A stretch of 64,000 bases of DNA from Hippophae tibetana (GCA_037013495.1 CM072804.1:35752501-35816500), one strand, 5' to 3'. Shown: positions 11,352-24,198, numbered from the stretch's first letter. The notes: generated by a model from the letters alone, not told the origin. Translations and numbers: made by a program.

Positions 11352-12200
11352 TTTAGGTGCTACTTTTTGGATTTCTATCATTTAATTTTGTTTCTTGTTC
11401 TTGTGTTCTTGTCTTGTTTCTAGTACGTATAATATATATATATATATATATATATATTTGTGCTATGCTCTTGCTTAAATTCTAGTTTCCAACCCTAAAA
11501 AAGTATTTCTTCTTTGTTTCCACGATCTTTTGCATTTTTCCTCGCATTTTTAGTTGTTTATGATATTTGTATGCATTTTCCTGGTAATGTTTTGGTATTT
11601 CTATGGTAGCTCCTATAGAAATTTTATTTCCCCTTTGTGTCATAATTTATGTTCTATTTTACGTATCATAAAATTCCTCAAACTCATATTGAAGGTGTTG
11701 TATTGATTTACATTTAAGTAATTAGCATATTTGGTAAAAAAAAAAGGAGTAGCCAAAATTTATTCTAAAACAAAAATAAAGACAAAGAAAAGAGGTCAAA
11801 TTACATATGGTAATTTCTAGTGAGTGTTTGAACTCATAGTTCTAGGAATTTTACCCTATTATTATAAATTCCCAATTGTGTGTTGATTTCTTTGAAAAAA
11901 ATATTGTTTTTTCCAATATTGTTGATCTTTTAATTTCCCCTTGTGCTTAATTATTTTAGTCTAGGATTCTAAACACTTTGAGTTAGTTTCCTTTGTGCTT
12001 TAACAAGTGGGATATTATGAACTTCCTTTTGGGTGTTTGATAATTCTACAAATTGTTTGGAATTCCTAGAATAGGTTGTTTTGATTACGAGCTAAGACTT
12101 CTTGAGTGATCAATCCGAGCGCTAAACACTTGAGGTATTGAGTGAATTTATAATAGTTCTATTTTATTACACTAACCTCTTGTTGTGTAGGATTACAAAA
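11352..12200 (+). other. Leader between primer site and gag, with (TA)n
   Basis: Untranslated leader of the element. It includes a dinucleotide AT run at about 11430-11457. No ORF is recognised. Confidence 0.6.
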
Positions 12201-13430
12201 ATGTCCAATAGGGATAGTCTAGAAGAAAGACCAAATATGATGTTCATGATGGGGGCTTTGAAACAATCCTTTGAAAGGATGAAAAGCTTGATGGTTGATA
12301 TGAATGAATGATTGGAAAGGAAAGAAAACGCCTTAGTAGCTATACAAATAGAAACACCTCTACCCAATGTTATTGGAGTTAATAGGAAATCTCATGTTGA
12401 AGATGATATTGAGGAAGAAGATTGGGAGGAAGAATTGGAGGAAAAAGAAGGAAGAATTCCTAGAGGAGGAAGAAATGGTATAGGAGGTATGTGGAGACCT
12501 CCACCTACGGTCCAAGATGGAGTTGATAAGAACCTAGGTATTATAAAAATGAAGATACCATAATTCCAAGGAAAGAATGACCTGGAGTTATATTTGGAAT
12601 GGGAGAAAAAGGCAGAGCACATTTTTGAGTGGCATAACTACTCCACGACAAAAAGGTAAAACTTGATGTCATTGATTTTTCTAACTATGCTTTAAATTAT
12701 TGGGATCAATTAGTCATTAGTAGGAAGAGAAACCATGAAAGACCCATAGAAAATTGGGAGGACATGAAGGCCATCACGAGGAAGAGATTTTCCCTTAACT
12801 ATTACTATAGAGAGTTACACCAACGTATACAATGATTGACTCAAGGATATAAGTGTGTTGATGAGTACAATAAGGAAATGGAAGTGGCAATTGTAAGGGC
12901 TAATGTCAAGGAAGATAAAGAGGCCACAATGTCTAGTTTTCTTAGTGGGTTGAATCCATAAATTTCCAACATTATGGAACTTCATCATTATGTAGAGATG
13001 GAGGACAGGATCCACATGGAAATTAAGAGATGGAAAGGCAATTAAAGAAACAGATTTATCGGTCCCAACCATCAAAGTCTAGTATGATTACTTCAAAACC
13101 AAACCCTACTAGTCCTTGGAAGCCCAATGAAAAATAAGAAGAATGAGCTAGTTCCAAACCAAGATTTGAGAGTTAAAAAGCCAAATATATAGGGTCTAGC
13201 AAGGATAAAGGTAAAATCAACACCCTAACTTGTAATCATAACATTAAGTGTTTTCGGTGTCTTGGTAATGGTCATATAGCCTTTCAATGTCCAAAAAAGA
13301 AGGAAATGATCACCTTAGCTAATGGTGAGGTGGAAACAGATAATGAAAGTGAAGAAGAAGAGATCCCACCACTAGAGGAAGCTAGTGAAGAGAAGATAGG
13401 ACCCGTGGATGGGGAAGCACTTGTAATAAG
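12201..13430 (+). pseudogene. gag: gag of the 11-17 kb element
   Basis: It starts at ATG 12201 (MSNRDSLEE). Acidic and glycine-rich residues follow (12400-12500), then the capsid region (YLEWEKKAEHIFEWHNYS), broken by stops and frameshifts. It ends with a zinc knuckle at about 13248-13292, CFRCLGNGHIAFQCP, which fits CX2CX4HX4C. Gag would package element RNA into virus-like particles. A stop interrupts it at residue 37, among others. Confidence 0.88.
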
Positions 13431-13499
13431 GTGATCTTTGAGTGTTCAAGTCAAGGAGGATGACATTGAACAACAAAGAGATAACATCTTTCACACAAG

Positions 13500-13900
13500 G
13501 TGACATATGAGCAACAAGATGTGTAGTATTATCATAGATGGGGGAAGGTTCACCAATGTGGTAAGTACTACCTTAGTCGAGAAATTAGGGTTTCCTACAT
13601 TCAAACACCCTAAGCCTTACAAGTTGCAATAGTTAAATGATAGTGGGGAAGTGAAGGTTGATAGGAAAGTATTAGTGAGCTTCTCCATTGGAAAGTACAA
13701 AGATGAGTTATTGTGTGATATGGTACCCATTCAAGCGGGCACATCTTGCTAGGTAAGCTGTGGCAATATAATATGAGGGTTATGCATGATGAATATAGAA
13801 ACAAGTATTCGTTTTTGAAGTATGATAGAAACATCACACTTGTTACCCTTTCACCCAAGCAAGTCTTTGAAGACCAAATGAAGATGGGTAGGGGAAAAGA
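13500..13900 (+). pseudogene. Aspartic protease of the 11-17 kb element
   Basis: The frame reads CSIIIDGGRFTNVVSTTLVE (about 13520), an aspartic protease start with Asp-Gly-Gly in place of the usual Asp-Ser/Thr-Gly. HPKPYKL, VLVSFSIGKYKDELLCDMVP and VTLSPKQVFEDQM follow. A frameshift near 13746 separates the last part. The order after the zinc knuckle supports the call. Confidence 0.82.
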
Positions 13901-14149
13901 AAATAATGAAAATGAAAAAAAAGTTAAAATAAATAAAAAACAAAAGAATGAGAGAAAAAAAACTGAAGAATAAGAAGAGCAAAGTGAAAAAACAAGAGAG
14001 AAAAAAAGTGAGTTTTTATGCTAAGGCAAGTGAGGTCAAGAGGGCTTTTTATTCAAAATAGCCCATACTTGTACTTTTATACAAGGAGGCTAATTTTTGT
14101 ACTAATGATCTTAACCAATATTTTCCTAGTGCCATCATTTCTCTTTTGC

Positions 14150-14990
14150 AAGAATTTGAGGATGTGTTCTCTAAAGAAATTTGGGATGGGGTGCCACCAA
14201 TTAAGGGATTTGAGCATCAAATTGACTTCATATCGGGAGCTTTTCTTTCAAACTGACCCACCTATAGGACCAACCCCAAATACACTAAGGAGATTCAAAG
14301 GAAGGTTGAAGAGTACTTGACCAAAGGTCAAGTAATGGAGAGCCTAAGTCTATATGTCGTTCCCATGATACTCGTGCCTAAGAAGGATGGATCAAAAAGG
14401 ATGTGTGTTGATTAATGAACCATCAACAACATTATGGTAAGACTATTTGATGACATGCTAGATGAGTTGCATGGATCTTGCATTTTTATAAAAATTGATT
14501 TGAGAAGTGGATATCATCAAATTAGGATGAAAGAGATAGATGAATGGAAAACCACTTGTAAAACTAAGCATGGATTGTATGAGTGGTTAATCATGCCCTT
14601 TGGTCTAACAAATGCACCTAGCACTTTTATGAGGCTTATGAATCACGTTCTATATGCATTTATTGGAAAAAATTTGCTTGTCTATTTTGATGATATTCTC
14701 ATTTATAGTAAAAATCTTGAAGGGCATGTCTTACATCTTTGGTATGTGCTTGAAATTTTGAGAAAAGAAAAATTGTATGCAATTCTGAAAAAGTGTTGCT
14801 TTTGTATGGACGGATTGGTTTTTCTTGGTTTCTTTGTTAGTTCTAAGGGAATAGAAGTGGATGAGGAAAAAGTCAACACTATTTGAGAATGACTCGTACC
14901 TAAATCTGTCACTAAGGTTAGGAGCTTCTATGGCTTGTCTAGTTTTTATCAAAGGTTTGTCAAAGATTTAGTACATTAGCCACACCTCTA
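14150..14990 (+). pseudogene. Reverse transcriptase of the 11-17 kb element
   Basis: The lead-in contains a QEFEDVF-type motif, then LVPKKDGSKRMCVD followed by two stops at the place of a conserved Cys-Arg pair. The open frame at 14434-14886 carries [38 protein letters not shown] and the catalytic YFDD box ([11 protein letters not shown]). The thumb ([20 protein letters not shown]) follows, then a TGG-to-TGA-type stop and YGLSSFYQRFVKD-like sequence near 14930. It is clearly RT, inactive by stops. Confidence 0.93.
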
Positions 14991-15039
14991 ACCAAGGTCA
15001 TTAAAAATTTTGTTGGTTTTAAGTGGGGCTAGAATCAAG

Positions 15040-15460
15040 AGATAACCTTTAAAACATTAAAGGATAGTTTATGTTTTGCATTTATTCTATCTTTACTTGA
15101 TTTTACTAAAGCCTTTGAAGTTAAATGTGATGCGTCAGGAATAGGTATAGGAGCTATTTTGATGCAGGAATGGCAGCCTATCACTTATTTCAGTAAGAAA
15201 CTTCAAGAAGAAACCCTTAATTATTCAACGTATGATAAAGAGCTCTATACCTTGGTTAGGTCGACCCTGGAGACATGGCAACATTACCTTTGGCCAAGGG
15301 AATTCTTCATCCATACCGATCACAAATCTCTAAAACATCTTAGGTGCCAAGGTAAATTGAATAGAAGGCATGCTAGATGGATGGAATTCATTGAGACATT
15401 TCTTATGTTATCCAATATAAGAGAGATAAGGAGAATGTTTTAGCCTATGCTTTATCACAA
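15040..15460 (+). pseudogene. RNase H of the 11-17 kb element
   Basis: The frame contains [14 protein letters not shown] (the first catalytic Asp context), [47 protein letters not shown] and [11 protein letters not shown]. It would remove the RNA strand during reverse transcription. The frame breaks near 15420. Confidence 0.92.
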
Positions 15461-15493
15461 AGTTATGCCTTACTCTTAACTTTAAATGCTAGA

Positions 15494-16858
15494 TTGCTAG
15501 AATTTAAGTATGGTAAGGAAATGTATGCTAATGATGATGACTTCTCTGCTATTTACCATGCATGTCAAAAAGCTTCTTTTGAAATTTTTTATAAATTAGA
15601 TGGGTATTTATTTAAAGAAAATCAATTGTGTATACCCAAATTTTCAATGTGTGAATTGTTGATTAAGGAGGCCCATGGGGGTGGATTAATGGGGAATTTT
15701 GGAATTAAGAAGACTCTAGATGTTTTACGTGAGCATTTTTATTGGCTAACAATGAGGAGGGATGTAGCAAGAATATATTCTAGATGCATCACTTCTAAGC
15801 AAGCCAAATCCAAAGTCCTACCACAAGGACTATATACTCCTTTACCCGTACCTAGCACACCTTATGTGGATATTTCCATGGATTTTGTTATAGGATTGTG
15901 TAGGTCTAAGAATGGTAGTGACTCCATTTTTTGTGGTTGTAGATAGGTTTTCTAAAATGGCACACTTTATAGCTTGTCATAAAACCGATAATGCCACTAA
16001 TGTGAAAGTTGTTCTTTAGGGAGATTGTTAGGCTTCATGGAGTTCCTAGGAGCATTATGTCTGATAGGGATGTTAAATTCCTTAGTTATTTCTAGAAAAC
16101 TCTTTGGGCTAAAATGGGCACTAAACTCTTGTTTTGGACTACTTGTCACCCACAAACTGATGGACAAACTGAGGTAGTCAATACGACTCTGTGTACTTTT
16201 CTTAGAGTAGTAATAAGAAGGAATTTGAAAAATTGGGAAGATTGTTTACCTTTAGTTGAATTTTCTTATAACTAGAGTGTGTATTCAACTATTTATCATT
16301 CTCCATTCAAAATATTTTATGGTTTCAATCCACTAAATCATTTTGACATATCACCTATACCTATTTTAGAGAGGACTAACTTAGATGGTGTAGGAAGGCC
16401 AAAATGGTGAAGAAGTTCCATGAATGCATTCATGAGAAAATTGAGAAGAGAAATGAGGATTATGCTTATAGGGATAACAAAGGAGACAAAGAGTCATTTT
16501 TGAGCGTGGTTATTGGGTTTGGGTGCATATATGGAAGGAATGGTTCCCCGAAAAGTGAAAGTCCAAGTTGTAACCTCGGGGAGATGGATCTTTTCAAGTG
16601 ATCAAGAAAATTAACGATAATTCCTACAAAATTGATCTTCCTGGTGAGTATAATGTCAGTACCTTCTTTAATATTTCTAATCTTTCTCCTTTTGATTATC
16701 CAGTTGACGATTTGAGGATGAATCCTCTTGAAGAGAGAGGGAGTAATGAGAATCATAGAGCCATAAAAATCCCATATGGACCAATCACAAGGTCCATGAG
16801 GGCACAACTCAAGAAAGCTCTAAATGGGCTCATTCAAGGGTTTCCTTGTATGCTATAA
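15494..16858 (+). pseudogene. Integrase of the 11-17 kb element
   Basis: The zinc-binding part (EAHGGGLMGNFGIKKTL, then YSRCITSKQAKS) has lost a His and two Cys relative to the HHCC pattern. The core shows MDFVIGL (first Asp), LHGVPRSIMSDRDVKF (second Asp) and [15 protein letters not shown] (Glu), but spread over several frames. The C-terminal part (INDNSYKIDLPGEYNVS, NISNLSPFD, GPITRSMR) ends in a stop at 16856-16858. No chromodomain is seen. The codons of the catalytic triad survive, but stops and frameshifts make it non-functional. Confidence 0.9.
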
Positions 16859-16878
16859 ATACTTAAAAGCAACTCAGT

Positions 16879-17194
16879 TGCCTCACTTGTTGGGAGATTA
16901 ATGATATTTGATTTTTCAAATCATTTGAGAGCTCATTTATGCTCTTTTTTCCTCTTCAAGCAACTTATCAAGGGATTGGCAACCTTTATGGTGTTGTTTA
17001 GCATCCAAGAATTTGCGGTGAGTAATATTCATACTTGTTAGGGTTTTTTTATGCTAGACTTATCAAGTAAACAACACCTCATTATGGCATCTTTCCCCTC
17101 AAATTAATGGTGAGTAATATCCATTGATTTGTGGATAAACCATTTGCTATATAAACTAAAAATTAGCTAGGTCCTACCCCCTTGGTTCATAGCA
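16879..17194 (+). repeat. 3' LTR of the 11-17 kb element
   Basis: It starts TGCCTCACTTG and ends ATAGCA, the same length as the 5' LTR. It begins only 21 bp after the pol stop, so there is almost no 3' untranslated region. Confidence 0.88.
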
Positions 17195-19094
17195 CAACAT
17201 CCATCTATGCATGTTGCATCATATTCTACGATGAATGAAATTATGATAACATGTTCAAAAATCCTACTATAAAGCATGAAGTTGTTGGCTCAAAGAGGCA
17301 AGTGTAATTCAATACATTTAATTCTTGTACTAATTATCATTATCCTATCGTGTATATTGCATCTTCATTTAGGATGAATGAATAATCTAAAGGTCTATCC
17401 AAGAATATGCCAATGACAACTAAGGTAGTTAATTTCCAACCCAAAGATATAAAGGAACTAACATTCCAGAAAATTTGGGTTAGGAAAGATTCTCTCTATC
17501 CAATCACTTGACTATCATTTATTGTTTACTTAGATAATTTTTTTAGTACTTAATTGACCATAGAATAACATCTTTAGTTTATTTGTTTTTATTTTTATTT
17601 TTATTGATGTTTCTTTAGTTTCAAAAATAAAAAAAAAATAAAAAAGAGGGAAGTAGACATGCTTTAACATTGACATGATCATTACATACTTTATGTATAT
17701 TTATTTTGATTGACTATGCATTATATAAATGGATATTTTGAATTGTGCATTTACATATTTTGTACAACTAGTGATCGATGTCAATATGAACCTATTTACA
17801 CACTCACTGGGCATATAAGTATGTTATGCTAGAAGTTTATAATTGATTATGTGAGATTTTAGGGCATGAGATAACCTTAAGTATGAAAATTATGGTTGAG
17901 CTATGTCTTTCACTGTATAAAATGCTGCTATTTAGAGACAACTAGTTTTGAAAGGGCTACCTACTATTATGTGTGAAAGTTATCGTAATGAGCGTAAAGG
18001 ACTATCTCACAACTAGTGTGAAAGTTATCATACTATGTATACTTTCTTGTGCATATTTATTTTAAAAATAATGATAATAATATTAAGTAAAAAAAGAAAA
18101 ATACAAAAGATTTGGCATGCATAAGACAGTATACATAATTAATTCCTCACAAAAAAAATAGTACAATAAGGGAATAGAAAAAGAATATTAAAGTTCTCTC
18201 TTAATAAGTAAATTTTATTTTGTACAAGTATGAATTCAACTATAATTTTTTTATGATAGGTGATACTCCTCCTTTTGAAGCTTTCATAACTGATCATAAA
18301 TGAAAAAAATTGGCATCCTATTATAGTTTCAACACATTTTTACTTTTGATATTATCGATTTTTCACTATATGTGCTAGTATGATTATATGTCCTGTCTAC
18401 ATATATTTATATTGTCAATGGATAGTCACACTTTGAAAAAAAAATTCATCATTTATATGTAATGTTGTAGTCATGTTAAGCTAAGCATACTACTCTCAAT
18501 TCAAAAGAAAAAAATATATATATATCTAGTCTAATTTATTTAGAGGAGTCATAAAAACTTAAGGTGAGATTATGCATTTTTGTGAAATATATTATTTTGT
18601 ACTCTCTATTTTGACTATTCTGAGCTTTTAGAATGTGTAATCCTCTTTTCTATCATTAAATATAATGCTTTCTTGCTCAACCTATTTTCATTACTTCATG
18701 ATTATATTGTTTATTCATATGAAAAAATGGGGAGAAAAATTGAAACATTAATTGAAAATCTACAAAAAGGAAAGAGCTAACATAGGGGGAGAATTACTTT
18801 GAAAATTCTTTTTGAAGATACTACATATAAGGGGAGTTGTGTTTTTTATTTCTATTTGTTGATTACTCACTCTTATAAATATTGTTTTGCTTTTATATTG
18901 TTATATAAATTGAATTAATGAACAATGAGTCTTTTGGGAAAAGTTGTTTGGGTATTTATGTTTTTGATTTTCAGTGTAAACATGAGCTTTCGAGAATCAA
19001 GCGAAGATGGTTTCACCAGATCATAGAATATTACCACTATGTAAATATTTAATTTTCCTATTATAGTTTTGTAGTAAGAAAGAGGCTTTGTCTC
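17195..19094. other. Noncoding DNA, possibly 3' region of a Ty1/copia SIRE-like element
   Basis: No coding domain was recognised. A repeated GTGTGAAAGTTATC motif (17970 and 18020) and purine tracts such as AGGGGGAGAA (18784) resemble the long untranslated 3' region upstream of SIRE-type LTRs. This assignment is an inference from the sequence that follows. Confidence 0.35.
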
Positions 19095-20340
19095 ACAAAT
19101 ATGCCAAAGGGGGAGATTTTTAGGTTTCTATTAGTGTTGGCGATATTCATAAATAAAACGTATAATTTTAATCTTAAGTTATAAGTGTGTCTTAAAAGAG
19201 TATTTTCAAGCTAAGAAACTATCGAGCCTTAATGATCACATATCAGGTATATATTTGTTCCAATACACATTAGATTGCATGTTAGACACAATAGAAACAA
19301 TGTGAAAATTGGCTACTTGATCGATCGAGCAATATTACCTGAATAAATTGATTTTAATACATAACTAAATTGATCTAGGGATTTACTTGATCAATTGAGA
19401 ACTATGTTGATTGAGTTAAATCACTGGATCAATCCAATTCTTGAATAATTATGAAATGTTGATTGGATTGATAAAGACTACATTTAATAGATCGACATAT
19501 GTACCTGGTCAATCGAGGACTTGGTTAGATCGATCGAGTAGCTAGTTATTGGATTTTAATATCTACTTCCATTACTAATTGGATTAATTTTTTATTGTAA
19601 TTTCCTTATTTCTTAAAAGTATTTAAACTAATTTTATGGGTACTATGATAATTCTATTTTAACCTAATGTGCTTCAAAATATTATGTAAATACAAATCTA
19701 AGCACACATTTGAAACTAACCACACAATTGCTTAATTGTATTTATTCTCTTCATCTTTAATTCTCTCTTGTTTTGGTAAAAGTTTTGAAGTATGCTTTTT
19801 CATTAAGTTAATTTATTAAACATTTGTGGTTGTGTTTGATGGATTTACAAGCCTACGATAATAATTTGGTTATTATGCTTTTAACTAATTATTCTAGAGT
19901 TGCTCGTTGATTTCAATTTATCTGATATATTATTTAAATCAACTAGTTAAAGTTTTTCATTTTTGAATCTGCTCTAGGACACACACTTGCACCTGTCCTT
20001 ATGTGCTTACTTTTCAGGTGATAGTGGTGCGAGATCGATTAACTTGTGGGACTCGAGTTTGTCGAAACTATATTTGAATGCCTTTCTTTTAGAGATTATA
20101 ATGAAAGTAGTAGTTTGTAAGTAGGTTACTTGGGGTCATTACCTGGATGGGTAGTTTTAGTCCTAACCTTGTAACTGGATACTTATTTTTCATAGTGGAT
20201 AGATAGATAGGTAGGTGGACTAGTGGTTTTCCTATTAGGTCATTGGTATGGCTTAGGTTGTTTCCACCTAAAAATCTTATGTGTTGATATTTTTATTTTT
20301 GTATTACTTTATGTTATGCTTGATTGTTTGGTGTTTATAA
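19095..20340 (+). mobile_element. Polypurine tract and LTR, probable SIRE-like Ty1/copia
   Basis: CCAAAGGGGGAGATTT (19105-19120) is a typical polypurine tract of this lineage. An LTR start TGTTGGCGATA follows at 19135. The interior carries several TCGATCGA-type palindromes (19318-19540). Near 20265 a GGTTGTTTCCACCTAAAAA block resembles the end part of SIRE LTRs. No partner LTR or pol is present in the window, so the right end is approximate. Confidence 0.45.
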
Positions 20341-20419
20341 AATTTTAATTTACCATATTTTCATTGATATTTTTCTAATTTCATCCATAACTAAATAAAC
20401 GAACTTTCAAATGCAATGA

Positions 20420-20985
20420 AAATGGTGATGCTCTTGAATTGAAGTCTTTCTTTATTCATCTCTTGCTTATTTCTTGAGGACTAGTTAGTGAGGATCCAAA
20501 TAAGCATCGAAATGAATTTTATATGGTCTATTATAGCATGAAACATAATGGTATTGCTAAGGAACAAGTAAAACTCGGAGTATTTCCATTCTCTTTAGTA
20601 GACAACATTAAAGAGTGATTGTATTACTTAATATCTGGGAATATAAATAGTTGGAATGAGATGAAACTACTCTTCTTGGAAAAATAATTTTTAGCTTCTA
20701 AGGCCATTCTGATAAAAAAAAAATTTGTGGTGTTCAGATGTACAATGGTAAGAATTTATGAGTATTGGAAGTGATTTAAGAAATTATGTGAAAGTAGACT
20801 TCGTCATCAAATAAGTGAGCAACTCTTCATCCAACACTTTATATAAGGTATTGATATCTATGGATAGAAGCACAATACATGTAACAAGTGGTGGAGCTTT
20901 GTTTTACTTCTAAAATTGCTAGGATTTTGATTGCTAGTATGGCAGCAAATGCTTAATAGTTTCATATGATAGATGCATATAGTGA
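20420..20985 (+). pseudogene. gag: Ty3/gypsy (Athila/Tat-type) gag fragment
   Basis: The plus strand reads SEDPNKHLNEFYMVYYSMK, then GVFPFSLVDNIKE-stop-LYYL, WNEMKLLFLEK and YEYWK-stop-FKKLCE, HHQISEQLFIQ-like sequence, and a GGALF-type end. This is the conserved capsid block of plant Ty3/gypsy gag (EDPHKHL...FPFSL...W...FLEKFF...YWERF). It has many stops. It is cut at 21008 by the LTR that follows. Confidence 0.82.
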
Positions 20986-21008
20986 TGGAACTTTGGTTAA
21001 TAAGGCTC

Positions 21009-21800
21009 TGATGAGTGCTTAAAAATCACTAAAATTATCATGATTTAATTTACTTTAATTCATTAAATATATTTATATTTGTATGATTTTATCATATTTT
21101 TATATAAATTTATCTTTTCAAAATCATAGGTATTTTTATTATTTTTTAGGTATTTTCATTCAAAAATAACTTAAAAGCTCGAAGAAAAAAATTGGAGGAA
21201 ATATATAACAAATATGTTTAAAAAAATGAGCAAAAGTCAAAAAATGAAAAAATTGGATAAAATGAGTTAGAACAATAAAAAATGCCAAAAATGTCGAGAT
21301 CTATGCACGCCAGCAGACACTCGTGTTGAGCCCTACGTGTACCACCATACACGTAATGCACACTCCTTGAACATGCCTGCATGCGCAGCCAGTACACGTC
21401 CATGCATAGCTAGCACACGCCCATTACAAGCCTGCAATGAGTCTCGTGCGGGAAAAAACAAACCCTTGCCAAGTCCGGTGCACTTTACCACATGCTCTCA
21501 CCTGTCCCACGTGTGCCAACACCTGTCTACCGCAAATTTCACCCTTCACACGCATGCCAACCTGTCCAAACGCGTCTAAAATTAATTTTTGAGATATTTT
21601 TTCACCTTTTTTGGCCTTTTCCTCATCTATAAAAGGACCTTCTTTCTCATTTTAAAAATCACCACTCAAATCTCTCAAAATCTTTTATTTTTTATTTGAT
21701 AAATGGAAATGCAAATCCGTTTGGAGGTTTTCGAGCAACAGAATTAGGATCAATGTTCGGTAAGGATTCTTTTAATTAGGTATAATTTTAAAATGAATTC
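21009..21800 (+). mobile_element. LTR (TGATGAG family), plus orientation, possibly solo
   Basis: It starts at 21009 with TGATGAGTGCTTAAAAATCA, the same start as the minus-strand LTRs at 10376, 42833 and 48712. The U3 part (21290-21580) is unusually rich in C and in ACACG/CACGT motifs compared with its AT-rich surroundings. The right end was not located; no matching target duplication for the left flank GGCTC was seen. Confidence 0.65.
21628..21635 (+). promoter_or_regulatory. TATA box of the TGATGAG-family LTR
   Basis: TATAAAAG lies about 620 bp inside the LTR, immediately after the C-rich U3. It is the likely start-site element for the retrotransposon transcript. Confidence 0.5.
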
Positions 21801-22203
21801 TTTATAGTTATTTTTTATGTTTTATTTTTTATATGTTATGTTTAATTTGTCAGTGATTAAATTTAACATAGTTATCAGCTTGTAAATATGATATAATAGT
21901 AACGTTGTTATGCTTGCGAAATATTAAATAGGTAAAACATGTCTATAAAATAAATTGATTTTGTTTTTATTCAAGATTTTATATTAAGGATATTAGAGAG
22001 AAATATATTATTTTTCATTACAAACTTAAATCTAAAAATTAGATTCTAAAGTTTAATCATGAAACAATTAAGCAACTATCCATGCTAATCCATTAGGTTT
22101 TCCTTTTCCAAGAGGCCAACAACCTTATTAATTGAGACCACAAAATCCTCCTCCACATCAAGGTAAATCCTTAGAGGATTTAATAAGTTTGGTAATGTCA
22201 AAC
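21801..22203. other. AT-rich noncoding DNA, unassigned
   Basis: It may include the 3' end of the preceding LTR. Nothing else was recognised. Confidence 0.4.
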
Positions 22204-23250
22204 CACTACTACAAATAACACCTTTTAAGTCGGTTAGGTGAACCGACATAAAATAAGGGGACTTTAAATTCTATATTTTTTAACTTATTTTGGTTATTGT
22301 TTGCTATCCTCACTGTCTGTTTTTAATCACATAATAGCAAAAAAATCAAAATATGTATAAAAAAGTTTTTAAATACTAAAAATAATTAAAAAATTAAATA
22401 TTAATTAATTACTTGAGAATTAAATGTATAACAAAAAATAATTTATATACAATATATATATATATATATATAACTTAAATTATAAATAAAACAATGATGC
22501 CTCTTTTGTCATGGATTTTGTGATATTTTCAATTTATTTCAGAGAGAGAAAGCTTGGTTTGTTACTTAGAATCACCAGCAATGTCCCGTTCAAAATAACC
22601 AAGGAACTTTCCATTGAGATGAAATGGAGTTTGGGTAGAAAAAGGTCCCTAATACTTAACTCTATTAGGTCCATACAACAATTTATTCTCCTAAATATAT
22701 GAGCCCATAAACATCCATCAAATAAGCCCAAACTTCATTGACATATGAATAGAGAAATTAAAGCATTAAAAAAATTACCATGTTGTTGTCCTATGCTATT
22801 TAATATCATCATATTCTTCTCTTGATTCTTTTTATGATTTTATAATTTGAAGCATGTCTTTTGCCTATTCTTCTTGTAAATCATCAAAAAATTTCATATC
22901 ATAGCCCGACTTGTTCCAACCAAAGAATTACATGTATTTAAATTCAAAATAAGAATGTAATATCATGAATTCACAAAAACTAACTTTTATATGTTAAAAA
23001 AAGAATATTAGTAAAAGAGATTACCACATCTTTAATTAGAATGTTGATATCTAAGATGATTTCACTCATAAATTTCATGAAAAAGTAACCACACATGACT
23101 CAATAATTTTGTTGTGGAACCTACAAAAAAAACTGTACATGGTTTTTCATATTCAAACATTTTTATTATTCAATAATAAAATTCATTAAATTATTAATAT
23201 TCACTTGTACATACCATAACTTTGTCCTGTATAAGTTTATGTGATTTTTT
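22204..23250. mobile_element. CACTA transposon 5' end, no partner end found
   Basis: It begins CACTACTACAAATAACACC, the standard CACTA terminus, followed by the subterminal repeat AAGTCGGTT. It shares internal blocks with the small element at 23254-24198 (ATAATAGCAAAA, AATTACCATG followed by GTTGTC). Antisense stretches such as VNEVWAYLMDVYG (22680-22745) look coding but were not identified. I could not find a matching inverted end to the right. Confidence 0.6.
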
Positions 23251-23253
23251 AAT

Positions 23254-24198
23254 CACTACTACAAAACAGACTACTAAAGTTAGTTAAAAACCGACTTTAA
23301 ACCAATTTAAAGTCGGTTTGCTGAATTGACTTTAAATTTTAAATTTTTTTTTATAAAATTTACTTATTTTCTATTATATTCAAATTAAAACATGTATTCG
23401 ATCATTACATAATAGTAAAAGAAAAACCAAAATATATTTAACAAATAGTTTAAATAACACAAATAATTGAAAAATTAAATATTAATTAATAGCAGAAAAA
23501 TTACCATGGTGTTGTCTTATGTTATTCAAGATCAACTTATTCTTCTCCTTATGTTATAATACAAAACCTACATAAATAATACAAAAATTTATACACATAA
23601 ATAATAACACATAATAGCAAAAAAAATATGAATAATAAATGCGTAGGATTAATAGAAGTACTTACAAGAGTAAATGAAGTGACAAAATGAAGGAAATGAA
23701 TAAAAAATGGTGTTTTATAAGTGCAAAATGGGCATAAAAAATTTGATTATTTTGCTCAAAAAATAGGGGATTTAAAAGATAAGTTAGAGAGGAAGAAAAC
23801 TTACTAACCAGTACTGGAATTGGTGGTCGTAGGTGGCCAAAAAATGAGAAAGAATGGAGGAGAAGTGGATGAGGTTTTGGATTTTTGAGAATTATGTAGT
23901 GCTTGGAATATTTTTTGTCTCGGGAAGAAAGAAGAGAAACATAAATATCCATGTGTGTAGCGTCGATTCTACATGTTAACCAACACTATCCACGTAGTTC
24001 GTAGCATTGGTTGACGTGTCAAATTTTTTTGACACGTAGAATCAACGCTACATCCACGTGTAGCATCAAATCAACACATCAACCAATGCTATGTGTAGCA
24101 TCGGTTCTACACCGAACCGACTTTAAATTCATTATAAGTCAGTTTTTTTCAAAAACCAACTTTACATATCGACTTAAATTCCACATTTTGTAGTAGTG
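23254..24198. mobile_element. Non-autonomous CACTA element with 3-bp target duplication
   Basis: The left end CACTACTACAAAACAGAC and right end ending TTTTGTAGTAGTG are inverted copies. Subterminal repeats of the form ACCGACTTTAAA occur near both ends (23286, 23306, 24117). The element is flanked by AAT on both sides (23251-23253 and 24199-24201), a 3-bp target duplication as expected for CACTA elements. At 945 bp with no transposase, it would need an enzyme supplied in trans. It lies to the right of a related CACTA end at 22204 and probably landed in that element. Confidence 0.9.

Larger units (their letters stand above)
11023..17194 (+). mobile_element. Complete but dead Ty3/gypsy retrotransposon, 6.17 kb
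   Basis: It has equal-length LTRs (316 bp each), an initiator-tRNA-Met-type primer site, and gag, PR, RT, RH and INT in Ty3/gypsy order. No polypurine tract is obvious before the 3' LTR. The flanks TTTAC (left) and CAACA (right) do not form a target duplication, so either the ends are slightly misplaced or a later exchange altered a flank. The lack of a chromodomain distinguishes it from the neighbour at 6-10 kb. Confidence 0.88.

Noticed and set aside
17195-19094. Protein-coding remnant of a copia pol
   Set aside because: No RT, integrase or RNase H motif was found; only purine tracts and short repeats suggest an untranslated 3' region.
21337-21579. 80-residue plus-strand ORF
   Set aside because: It lies in the C-rich U3 of an LTR. 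Its length follows from composition and no domain is seen.
23950-24055. Hairpin as a microRNA gene
   Set aside because: The inverted arms lie inside a CACTA element and are better explained as transposon structure. Small-RNA data would be needed.
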